Shown one piece after another: positions 1-6,136 of a DNA stretch of 6,541 nt. Position numbers and translations under genes: made by a program. The stretch lies in contig CAYMYI010000171.1 of the NCBI GenBank assembly GCA_964394585.1, positions 1 through 6,541 of the forward strand, given 5' to 3'. The notes beneath the pieces were generated by a model. That model was not told the DNA's origin. It made no database searches and worked only from the letters and a program-made list of their open reading frames with translations. How positions within the stretch are numbered: position 1 is the stretch's first letter; each line of letters starts with the position of its first letter. Origin of the DNA: CAYUJH01 sp964394585 (lineage in GTDB: Bacteria; Bacteroidota; Bacteroidia; Cytophagales; Flammeovirgaceae).

Positions 1-726
1 CTTGCCTTCTTGCGCGACAACCCTTCAGTAATTATTGAAATCGGGGCACATACCATGCGAGACGACAATTATGCTGAAAATGCCAGTATCTCTACAATGC
101 AATCATTAAGCGTAATTGAGTATCTACAAGCACAGGGAATCTCTAGAACAAGATTGATTGCTCGTGGCTATGGCGAATCCATACCACTCATCGATTGCCG
201 AAACCGTAAGTGTACCCCTGAACAATTAGCACAAAACGAACGAGTAGAAATTAAAGTAATTAATTACCTTGAAAACTTCGTGAGTGCACAACGCGAATAC
301 CAAGAAGAACGCAACGGAGTTACTATTACTCGCGTGAATTGCTCCGAATCTTCGGAAATGTACCCCGATAATAATGAAGTGCTTTTTGAAGGAATTGTTC
401 TGGATAATAGTACAAAATTACCGCTTGATAGTGCACTGGTCTATATATACAACCAAAAAACAGGCAGTGTTAGAAAAACACATTCTGATTTTTCCGGTAA
501 GATTATTTTGCACCTCACTGCTAAACAAGAGTATATCATCAAAGCGTTTAAAGAAAACTACCGCCCCGATTGCCACATCATCAAACTTAACGACGATATA
601 GTCCGAAAGGTGTTTGATGCGCCTTGGATGCTAGACTATCTTAAAAATATGACGCTCGACGAGCAAAAAACAGCAGGATATTGGGGAGGACAACTCGATT
701 ATACATCGTGCACCCCACAACGATAA
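1..726 (+). CDS. OmpA-like domain protein with C-terminal carboxypeptidase-regulatory-like domain (5' end missing)
   Basis: The frame is open from base 1, so the start, any signal peptide and any N-terminal domains lie outside the window; 241 codons remain. Residues 9-87 (window numbering) match an OmpA C-terminal domain: IEIGAHT, then YLQAQGISRTRLIARGYGES, a Cys66-x4-Cys71 loop often seen in Bacteroidota OmpA proteins, and NERVEIKVI. Such domains normally bind peptidoglycan from the outer membrane. Here the usual Asp of the HTD motif is Met19 and the usual Arg of LSxxRA is Gln34, so diaminopimelate binding looks lost. Residues about 127-190 (FEGIVLDNSTKLPLDSALVYI, then a T/S-D-x-x-G-K turn) resemble a carboxypeptidase-regulatory-like beta-sandwich, and an uncharacterised tail of about 50 residues follows. 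The usual order in the phylum has such domains before OmpA. The gene converges with the minus-strand kinase-like gene, 75 bases away. The envelope role is inferred; no specific function is assigned. Confidence 0.82.
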   Translation, partial: LAFLRDNPSVIIEIGAHTMRDDNYAENASISTMQSLSVIEYLQAQGISRTRLIARGYGESIPLIDCRNRKCTPEQLAQNERVEIKVINYLENFVSAQREYQEERNGVTITRVNCSESSEMYPDNNEVLFEGIVLDNSTKLPLDSALVYIYNQKTGSVRKTHSDFSGKIILHLTAKQEYIIKAFKENYRPDCHIIKLNDDIVRKVFDAPWMLDYLKNMTLDEQKTAGYWGGQLDYTSCTPQR

Positions 727-801
727 ACTCCTATTATTTACACTGAGGAAACCCCGAAACTTTCACTGTGAAGACATTTAAATGATAATAGTATCAAGGC
801 T

Positions 802-1347
802 TTATAGAAAAGAAAGAATGGTTTGAGAGGCTTCTTGTAAACGATTCTCATGCTCGCCTTTCAGTGTAATGTAAGAAATATCCATCTCATGAAGGAAGTG
901 TATCAGCATTTGATGAACTTCAAGGCGGTTTCGCTCCGTTCCCCGCTGAGGATCTGCAATAAAAGGAATATCCGGAACAAGCAAAAAATGATACTGGTAT
1001 AGAGATAAACGTTTTACTAGAGCATTGCGAAGCCAGAAGTAATTTTCCTTAAAATAATAACGTGCGTATACGTAAGTCATAAGAAGGCTCGTATCAAGAA
1101 TAGCCGCATCTGAAGTGTTGTTAAGCACTGTATCTTCTAAAGCAATTTGCCCTATCGCTATGGAAGGAACCTCATCTTTTGATAACTCTCCTTCTGAAGA
1201 TATTAAGCCTAATGCTTTTTTATTACTCAAGTAGGTTCGAACATATTCCGGACAAAGGGGTAAGGAAAATCTGGCTGCTAGAGCATGGGCTAATGTTGTC
1301 TTTCCTGTTGATTCAGCACCTAATAGTACAATAGACTTTCCTAGCAT
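802..1347 (-). CDS. P-loop kinase-like protein, NadR ribosylnicotinamide kinase-domain family (AAA_28 type)
   Basis: This 181-residue protein begins with a clear Walker A loop, GAESTGKTT, at residues 10-18. An EYVRTYL motif (34-40), a Walker-B-like ILDTS strand end (83-87) and VPDIPFIADPQRG (124-136) follow. This order is characteristic of the C-terminal kinase domain of NadR, which phosphorylates nicotinamide riboside to NMN in NAD salvage. Its length fits a stand-alone kinase domain: there is no NadR DNA-binding or adenylyltransferase part. No pnuC transporter is visible nearby, so the substrate is inferred from family only, and another small-molecule kinase activity is possible. The start is fixed by two in-frame stops just upstream and by an AGGAG ribosome binding site six bases before the ATG. 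The gene follows the phosphatase gene by 15 bases, so the two are very probably co-transcribed. Confidence 0.85.
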   Translation of the reverse strand: MLGKSIVLLGAESTGKTTLAHALAARFSLPLCPEYVRTYLSNKKALGLISSEGELSKDEVPSIAIGQIALEDTVLNNTSDAAILDTSLLMTYVYARYYFKENYFWLRNALVKRLSLYQYHFLLVPDIPFIADPQRGTERNRLEVHQMLIHFLHEMDISYITLKGEHENRLQEASQTILSFL

Positions 1348-1350
1348 ACG

Positions 1351-1358
1351 CCTCTCCT
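1351..1358 (-). promoter_or_regulatory. Strong Shine-Dalgarno sequence of the kinase-like gene
   Basis: Reading the minus strand, AGGAGAGG lies just ahead of the ATG at 1347, with AGGAG six bases from it. It sits inside the 15-base gap after the phosphatase stop codon (TAG, 1363-1365). The other starts in this window (phosphatase, aroB, DAHP synthase, gpsA) have no comparable purine-rich box. The site supports this start and suggests re-initiation within an operon. Confidence 0.7.
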
Positions 1359-1362
1359 ATTC

Positions 1363-3519
1363 CTATAATCTTAAGCCTATCAAGGTGATATCATCGCGTT
1401 GTTCAGCTTCTCCTTGGTGTTCGTCCAAAAGTGTGGAAAATATCTCACCTTGTTCTTCCATTTTCTTAGAATGGCTTTCTGTAAGTATCTCCATTAAACG
1501 GCGAGTACCAAATTTAGGGAGCTCTTGTCCACTTTTTCTGCCATTTTGATCTACCAAACCATCCGATGACAAGTAGATTTCTGCGCCACGTTGGAGTATA
1601 ATGGTTTCCGCATCAAATGGTTTCTTTGCCCTTTTCTTCTTTCGATTTGAGTTACGCAAACGCGAGCGGTTTTGCTGCCTTCCTCCTATGGAACGCAAAG
1701 TACCATCTAGTTTTTTTAGTTCTTCAGAGGCTTTTTCAAAATAGAAAAGTGGGCGTTTAGCCCCGGTGAACTGTACTTCTACTTTGTCAGCATCGATATA
1801 TATTATTCTACAAAAACACACATCCATCCCTTCATCGCTATCGTTTGTGTCTTGTTTTAAAGCCGTAATAATGCCTTTATCAAGCTCTTCAAGAATTTCG
1901 TTGGTATCTTTAACCTCTTTTTTATTGATAATTTCGTTGAGCATTGTATTGCCAATCATCGACATAAACGCACCCGGAACGCCGTGCCCTGTACAATCGA
2001 TTGCAGCAATGTAGTTGACTAGCCGACCGTGTTCATCCACTACTTGTTTGTACCAATAGAAATCTCCGNNNNNNNNNNATAAAATAAAGTTTTCATTAAA
2101 AGTAGCGCGGATATCCACAGCCATGGGTAGAATAGCTGCCTGAATCATCTCGGCTGCCCGAATACTATCGGTAATTTGCTCGTTTTTATCTTTTAATTCT
2201 TCATTGAGAGATTCTAACCTTTTCTTTTGAGAACCAATCTGATTGCGCTGCTTACGGAACTGACGCGCTAAAAATGCTGTAACAATCAGAATAATTAATA
2301 AAACACCTCCAACACCTCCAACTAAAAGTAACTGACGCTGAAATTCTTCTCTTTCTTTTTCGCGCTGTTTCTCTTGCGCAGCTCGTAATGCTGCTGCATT
2401 TCTTGCGGCACTTTTTGCGCTATCAACCTCCATAATCAATCCATTAATTTGTTCCCGTAGCGAACTTGTTTCATTCAAACGGCGCATTTCATTTTCTGTA
2501 ATTTGCTGATCCATGGCAAGGAGTGCCTCAAGCATTATCGCACGTTCTTCTTCCGAAATATTATCTTCTTCCAGGCGTATTCTTAGCTGTGCTACCTTCT
2601 CATCTATTTGGTTAGATTGATCTAAAATCTTCTGAAGCTCTACCAGTTCTTGCATGGCAGTTGATACATTATCTGTATCCACCGTATCCATAGCGACATC
2701 TAGATTTTCAGCAGGGACTTCCAACTCAATTCCTTCAATTCGCTCTACATACAATACAAGTAAATCTTGGCTTGGGGCAGAATCAACCCGAATTAAATTA
2801 TGAGCAGGAAAACTAAACTCGCTTCCGTATTGCTCAAGTTTAGGGGTCAAGCCACCATTCGGTGTAGTTGTATATGATTTACCTCCCAACACCACAGGAA
2901 TACGAGAAACAGGCCGACCATTCTTAATATTTTTTACCTGCACGTAAAACTTCTTATTTAACACCATGTAAGCAGGTTTTTTCCGCACCATAAACGAAAA
3001 CAAATAGCTTCCTTGAAATCGTAATGCTTGTTTAAGAATGGTAGAATTTTCAAATTGAAACGTAGTGTTTTCAGTTGGTCGGAAAGAACCAGGAACTTTA
3101 ATCTGAAATACACCTTTTGTATTCGTGCGAATTGTTTTACCCACCTCGGGTATAGTAACTTCTAAATCGCTCAGTGGCCGTTTCTGTTCGTCGAGCACAC
3201 GTCCTGCAATAGTGATAAACTTGGGTTTTCGCATGGTGATTTGTAGCGTATTCCCCACTACCACAAACGAGGCTACTTCAAGTCCTTGTTTTAGCGAAGT
3301 AACTTTCTGAGGTTGTCGCCCTAGGTCATATCCTTGAAGCAAAAACTTCCCTTCTGCATTTGAGGTATAATCCTTACCATCTACGCTTATTTTAGCACCA
3401 CCTACAGCCTGCTGATTATCCATAGATACGCGAGCTTCGTTAATGCTTTGCGCAAATAGAGCAAAAGGCATAAACCCTAAGCAAAAAATAACAGCTATGA
3501 TATGAAACGTATTACGCAT
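1363..3519 (-). CDS. Membrane-anchored SpoIIE/PP2C-type serine/threonine phosphatase with beta-sandwich sensor-like region
   Basis: The protein has 718 codons as assembled (across a 10-N gap). Residues 1-23 form a signal peptide ending FALFA-QS. About 28-95, 102-180 and 185-262 are three related units with a shared GK-x-Y/I-x-T-N/P-x-x-G core; the first two resemble carboxypeptidase-regulatory-like folds. Residues about 275-396 are charged and helical, probably coiled coil. Residues 397-418 are a membrane helix, and about 420-460 a second coiled coil. The C-terminal phosphatase shows the metal-binding GDFYW (D486), DCTGHGVPGAFM (D508), GAKRPLFYF, SSDGLVDQ (D653, D657) and RDDITLIG (D709, D710). 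Expected topology is periplasmic sensor and cytoplasmic phosphatase. SpoIIE/RsbU relatives dephosphorylate anti-sigma-factor antagonists in partner switching; the partner here is unknown and not encoded in the window. An in-frame TAA nine bases upstream supports this ATG. The gene probably heads an operon with the kinase-like gene. Confidence 0.9.
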   Translation of the reverse strand: MRNTFHIIAVIFCLGFMPFALFAQSINEARVSMDNQQAVGGAKISVDGKDYTSNAEGKFLLQGYDLGRQPQKVTSLKQGLEVASFVVVGNTLQITMRKPKFITIAGRVLDEQKRPLSDLEVTIPEVGKTIRTNTKGVFQIKVPGSFRPTENTTFQFENSTILKQALRFQGSYLFSFMVRKKPAYMVLNKKFYVQVKNIKNGRPVSRIPVVLGGKSYTTTPNGGLTPKLEQYGSEFSFPAHNLIRVDSAPSQDLLVLYVERIEGIELEVPAENLDVAMDTVDTDNVSTAMQELVELQKILDQSNQIDEKVAQLRIRLEEDNISEEERAIMLEALLAMDQQITENEMRRLNETSSLREQINGLIMEVDSAKSAARNAAALRAAQEKQREKEREEFQRQLLLVGGVGGVLLIILIVTAFLARQFRKQRNQIGSQKKRLESLNEELKDKNEQITDSIRAAEMIQAAILPMAVDIRATFNENFILXXXXGDFYWYKQVVDEHGRLVNYIAAIDCTGHGVPGAFMSMIGNTMLNEIINKKEVKDTNEILEELDKGIITALKQDTNDSDEGMDVCFCRIIYIDADKVEVQFTGAKRPLFYFEKASEELKKLDGTLRSIGGRQQNRSRLRNSNRKKKRAKKPFDAETIILQRGAEIYLSSDGLVDQNGRKSGQELPKFGTRRLMEILTESHSKKMEEQGEIFSTLLDEHQGEAEQRDDITLIGLRL
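2069..2078. other. Assembly gap of 10 Ns inside the phosphatase catalytic domain
   Basis: Ten consecutive undetermined bases interrupt the phosphatase gene between codons for FIL and GDFYW. The reading frame is open on both sides and stays in register across ten bases. The flanking bases fit a Tyr codon (TNN) on the left and a Ser codon (NNC) on the right. Related Bacteroidota phosphatases usually have about eight residues here (Tyr-Lys-Pro-Lys-Asp-x-Val-Ser type), so the real missing segment may be about 22 bases and the Ns a fixed-size placeholder. Confidence 0.9.
2302..2322 (-). repeat. In-frame 9-bp tandem repeat in the transmembrane helix
   Basis: On the plus strand the unit AACACCTCC occurs twice without a break (2302-2310, 2311-2319), followed by a three-base partial copy. 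In the phosphatase it encodes VGGVGGV (residues 400-406) in the first half of the membrane helix. Each unit adds exactly three residues, so a change in copy number would keep the frame but alter the length of the helix. Confidence 0.8.
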
Positions 3520-3527
3520 ACTTGCTT

Positions 3528-3542
3528 AACTACAGTGTAGTT
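3528..3542. promoter_or_regulatory. 15-bp perfect dyad just upstream of the phosphatase start codon
   Basis: AACTACA and TGTAGTT are perfect 7-bp arms around a single G (3535). The site ends nine bases before the ATG (3517-3519), in the leader of the predicted transcript and over the normal ribosome landing zone. With no loop it would form a poor RNA hairpin, so a protein-binding DNA site is the more likely reading if it is functional. Confidence 0.35.
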
Positions 3543-3589
3543 TGTTTGCCATAGAGTGGTTTAGGACTTAACAGATATGGAAGCTTAAA

Positions 3590-3608
3590 TGTAAATATCA
3601 AATTTACA
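3590..3608. promoter_or_regulatory. 19-bp dyad overlapping the candidate -7 box
   Basis: TGTAAAT (3590-3596) and ATTTACA (3602-3608) are perfect inverted 7-bp arms around the 5-base spacer ATCAA. The right arm and spacer overlap the proposed TAAATTTG element, where a repressor site would be expected. No regulator can be named from the sequence. Confidence 0.4.
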
Positions 3609-3630
3609 GTTTCTAGTATAGGACTACTAA
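3599..3630 (-). promoter_or_regulatory. Candidate Bacteroidota-type promoter of the phosphatase-kinase operon
   Basis: On the minus strand TAAATTTG (3606-3599) matches the Bacteroidota -7 consensus TAnnTTTG exactly. Twenty bases upstream is TTAG (3630-3627), one mismatch from the -33 TTTG. Transcription would start near 3592, giving a leader of about 70 bases. Such short consensus matches arise easily in AT-rich DNA, so this is a candidate only. Confidence 0.35.
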
Positions 3631-3853
3631 CACAAAATGCTTTTTTCACACTTTTATTGTTCTTTCAAATACACATGCCCTTTAACATAGAAAAACTGCA
3701 CCAACTGTGTGTAAATCAGTAAAAAGCCTTTTCGTAAACTTCAATGCAGAGAGTTTTGCATTATTTTACCTACCTATGCACTACGTATAGTGAAAGAGAA
3801 ATCACTCATAGATGTCCCATTATGAAACATTAACTTATATTTTGGAATCGAGC

Positions 3854-4891
3854 CTACGAGAGACTATGATAGTACTGCAAACTCTCTTCAATCATGTCTA
3901 CAGATATTTGATGATTGAAAGTAGCTTTCCCGATTTTTTCGAGTAAAGAAAAATTGATTTCTTGCGTTTCATTTTTCTTGTCCTGTTTCATTAGCGAAAT
4001 GAACTGAGGAAAATCATCAGGGTTAAGTGCTACTTTTCCGTAAATAGATAGTATATATGCGGTTATTTCGTCTAGCGATTGCCGGTTCAATCCTACCGTT
4101 TTATGCGATAAAAACGCTTCGCAAATCATCCCAATGGCAATAGCCTCTCCATGTAACAATCTCCCTTGAGGGTGGTGTAGAAAATGGCTTTCAATAGCAT
4201 GCCCGACTGTATGCCCAAAATTTAATACTTTGCGCAACCCTTGTTCTTTAGGGTCTGCCTCAACAATACGATATTTAATTCGGTACGATTCTGTAATTAC
4301 TTCCGCCCAATTCTGTGCTTCTAAATTGGTTTTTCGCAAAGTTTCCCAAGCTGATTTTTGTGCAATTAGCGCATGTTTCAATACCTCAGCATATCCGGAA
4401 CGCAACTCTCGAAAAGGTAAGGTTTGTAAAAACTCAGGATAAATTACTACTCTGTTAGGCATTTGAAACGTTCCAATATGATTTTTAAACGCTTGAAAAT
4501 CAACTCCTAGCTTACCTCCAATACTGGCATCAACTTGCGCCAAAAGCGTTGTAGGCACTTGTATGAAAGGAATTCCTCGCTTGTAAGTTGCTGCACAAAA
4601 ACCACCCATATCGCCAATTACCCCTCCTCCCAGGTTGATTACCAACGATTTACGAGTAAACTCATGTACCGTAAGCGCCTCCCATATGTGGTTACAAGTT
4701 GCGAGTGTTTTATGTTCTTCTCCACTTGGCGTTTCAATTAAAATATGCGTTGAGGGCAAATACGGTTTAACTAAAGGATAACATGCCGACTTCGTATGTT
4801 CATCGACAATAACTGCTACTTTGTTAATAGGATATTGTAACTGTAAAAGTTCAGCGCTGAACTCGCTTACAATTTCAACAGATTGTTTCAT
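3854..4891 (-). CDS. aroB: 3-dehydroquinate synthase (EC 4.2.3.4)
   Basis: This enzyme converts DAHP to 3-dehydroquinate, the second shikimate step, in the cytoplasm, using NAD and a divalent metal. The 345 residues are a normal full length. Family signatures are intact: the NAD-binding GGGVIGDMGG (88-97), the YKRGIPFIQVPTTLLAQVDAS block (103-123) followed by GGKLGVD, and the metal ligands Glu169 (AEVLKH), His227 (first His of GHTVGHA) and His247 (HGE). His231 is the conserved second His of GHTVGHA. A QDKKN motif near residue 304 supplies the late conserved lysines. The ATG at 4891 is the first Met after an in-frame TGA nine bases upstream. It lacks a Shine-Dalgarno box, as do most genes here. 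The gene follows the DAHP synthase/chorismate mutase gene, which catalyses the preceding step, but a terminator lies in between. Confidence 0.97.
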   Translation of the reverse strand: MKQSVEIVSEFSAELLQLQYPINKVAVIVDEHTKSACYPLVKPYLPSTHILIETPSGEEHKTLATCNHIWEALTVHEFTRKSLVINLGGGVIGDMGGFCAATYKRGIPFIQVPTTLLAQVDASIGGKLGVDFQAFKNHIGTFQMPNRVVIYPEFLQTLPFRELRSGYAEVLKHALIAQKSAWETLRKTNLEAQNWAEVITESYRIKYRIVEADPKEQGLRKVLNFGHTVGHAIESHFLHHPQGRLLHGEAIAIGMICEAFLSHKTVGLNRQSLDEITAYILSIYGKVALNPDDFPQFISLMKQDKKNETQEINFSLLEKIGKATFNHQISVDMIEESLQYYHSLS

Positions 4892-4936
4892 AAAAAATCA
4901 GTGCACGATTTAATTGTAATAGATATTCAAAATAAA

Positions 4937-4973
4937 GAAAAACCTACCCAACAACACGTAAGGTAGGCTTTTT
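4937..4973 (-). terminator. Intrinsic terminator after the DAHP synthase/chorismate mutase gene
   Basis: CCTACC (4943-4948) pairs with GGTAGG (4962-4967) around a 13-base loop. The stem is extended by AAAA (4938-4941) with TTTT (4969-4972) across one A/C mismatch. On the minus strand the stem runs straight into TTTTTC, a usable U-tract, 23-59 bases after the DAHP synthase stop codon. The A-rich opposite flank could also make it work from the plus strand. It lies only 45 bases before the aroB start, so aroB must rely on read-through or on a promoter packed into 4892-4937, where I see no convincing match. Confidence 0.75.
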
Positions 4974-4995
4974 AGTACAGGGCAACGAAATACGC

Positions 4996-6090
4996 TTATG
5001 CAGGCTCTGAATTGAGAATGCGAGTTTGTTGGCGTATAGACTCATCGTGGATTAATTTGAACAATTGCTCGGTAAAAACTTTGTTGAGCTGTAACTGTTC
5101 TGCCCATTGAGGCCGCGATTGGAATACATCTATCCAACGATCAGCCTGAAAGATTGTAACATCATTCTCGCGCTTGTATTCCCCTATCTGCTCAACATAC
5201 TTCATACGAGTTGCTAGTATTTCAATCAACTCTTTATCCACACGATCAATTTTTTCACGTAATTCTGTTAAGTGATTATTGAACTCTGCATCATCTGAAG
5301 AGGTTTTCCGAATTTTTACAGCATTTAAAATTTCAGCTAAACGCTGCGGAGTTACCTGTTGTTTCGCATCGCTCCAGGCATCATCTGGTGTCCAGTGCGT
5401 TTCAATCATCAATCCGTCATAATTCAAATCAATCGCCTTTTGCGAAATCGGATAAATCAGATCACGAGTCCCTCCAATATGGCTCGGATCGCACAAAATA
5501 GGCAGATTCGGCAACTCGCTTTTTAGCGAAATCGGAATTTGCCACATAGGCAAGTTGCGGTATTTGCTCTTATCGTGCGAAGAAAACCCACGGTGCAACG
5601 CAGCGATTTTATATATTCCGGCATTATAAATACGCTCTATTGCTCCCATCCACAAGGCTAAATCAGGGTTAATAGGGTTTTTCACAATCACTGGAATATC
5701 AATTCCTTTCAAGGCATCGGCAATTTCTTGTACCGTAAAAGGGTTTACCGTGCTGCGAGCTCCTAACCAGAGTACATCAACCCCATACTTAAGAGCAAGT
5801 TCCACATGTTGAGCATTGGCTACTTCAACGGCAAACGGTTTGCCTAGCTCTTGTTTTACGGTTTGCACCCATTTCAACCCCTCTTCTCCAATTCCTTCAA
5901 AAGTGCCCGGCCGTGTACGTGGCTTCCAAATACCTGCGCGAAACATTGTGATATCAATATGTTCATTGATTTGCCGACATGTACCTAACAGCTGTTCTTC
6001 GGTTTCTGCACTGCAAGGACCGGCAATCGCGATTGGCGTATCATTTTTTACGATATCCCATTCTCTTAAGGCTACAATGTCCTCCATCAT
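4996..6090 (-). CDS. Bifunctional 3-deoxy-7-phosphoheptulonate synthase / chorismate mutase type II
   Basis: Residues 1 to about 265 form a DAHP synthase of the KDO8P-synthase-like (type I beta) class, joining phosphoenolpyruvate and erythrose 4-phosphate. Motifs are IAGPCSAET (metal ligand Cys26), WKPRTRPGTFEG (55-66), WLGARSTVNPF, IVKNPINPD, ALHRGFS, CDPSHIGGTR, MIETHW and WSDAKQQ. Residues about 272-360 are an AroQ-type chorismate mutase making prephenate. Aligned without gaps to the E. coli enzyme, R278, R295, K306, R318, S351 and Q355 match R11, R28, K39, R51, S84 and Q88. Q315 and W319 replace D48 and E52. Fusion of these domains in this order is known in Bacteroidota and is thought to give allosteric coupling through prephenate. 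Two adjacent ATG codons open the gene, after an in-frame TAA 15 bases upstream and with no Shine-Dalgarno sequence. An intrinsic terminator follows it. The upstream region may carry an attenuator. Confidence 0.96.
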   Translation of the reverse strand: MMEDIVALREWDIVKNDTPIAIAGPCSAETEEQLLGTCRQINEHIDITMFRAGIWKPRTRPGTFEGIGEEGLKWVQTVKQELGKPFAVEVANAQHVELALKYGVDVLWLGARSTVNPFTVQEIADALKGIDIPVIVKNPINPDLALWMGAIERIYNAGIYKIAALHRGFSSHDKSKYRNLPMWQIPISLKSELPNLPILCDPSHIGGTRDLIYPISQKAIDLNYDGLMIETHWTPDDAWSDAKQQVTPQRLAEILNAVKIRKTSSDDAEFNNHLTELREKIDRVDKELIEILATRMKYVEQIGEYKRENDVTIFQADRWIDVFQSRPQWAEQLQLNKVFTEQLFKLIHDESIRQQTRILNSEPA

Positions 6091-6136
6091 AACGAAAACA
6101 ATTTAATATTGAATGAATAAAATGTGTTTGTATAGA

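Larger units (their letters stand above)
3520..3853. other. 334-base gene-free region between aroB and the phosphatase gene
   Basis: Both flanking genes are on the minus strand, so this region holds the end of the aroB transcript and the control region of the phosphatase gene. The phosphatase-proximal third contains a promoter candidate and two dyads (listed separately). The aroB-proximal part has only short, AT-rich inverted repeats (3743-3748 with 3757-3762; 3779-3783 with 3788-3792, which competes with 3802-3806) and no T-run, so I do not call a terminator. Open frames here are under 20 codons and resemble nothing I recognise. No tRNA or structured RNA is apparent. Confidence 0.6.

Noticed and set aside
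731..791. Possible bidirectional terminator between the two convergent genes (CTATTAT at 731-737 with ATAATAG at 785-791; TTCACTGTGAA at 762-772)
   Set aside because: The outer arms are only seven A/T-rich pairs with a 47-base loop. The inner palindrome has no loop, and neither is followed by a T-run. It is too weak to call.
1766..2014. Plus-strand open frame of 82 codons inside the phosphatase gene, and similar antisense frames within the other phosphatase, aroB and DAHP synthase regions
   Set aside because: The opposite strand encodes intact conserved catalytic motifs over the same bases; these frames are by-products.
3590..3608. Similarity of TGTAAAT-N5-ATTTACA to the E. coli TyrR box (TGTAAA-N6-TTTACA), tempting because of the nearby aromatic genes
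   Set aside because: The spacing is seven rather than six, the site is upstream of the phosphatase gene rather than an aro gene, and TyrR is a gammaproteobacterial regulator not expected in Bacteroidota.
3676..3723. 15-codon plus-strand open frame in the aroB-phosphatase intergenic region
   Set aside because: It is short, has no ribosome binding site and no recognisable sequence, and frames this short arise readily by chance.
3779..3806. Competing short hairpins CACTA/TAGTG and AGTGA/TCACT downstream of aroB
   Set aside because: The stems are five bases long without a T-run; overlapping repeats this short are expected by chance in this base composition.
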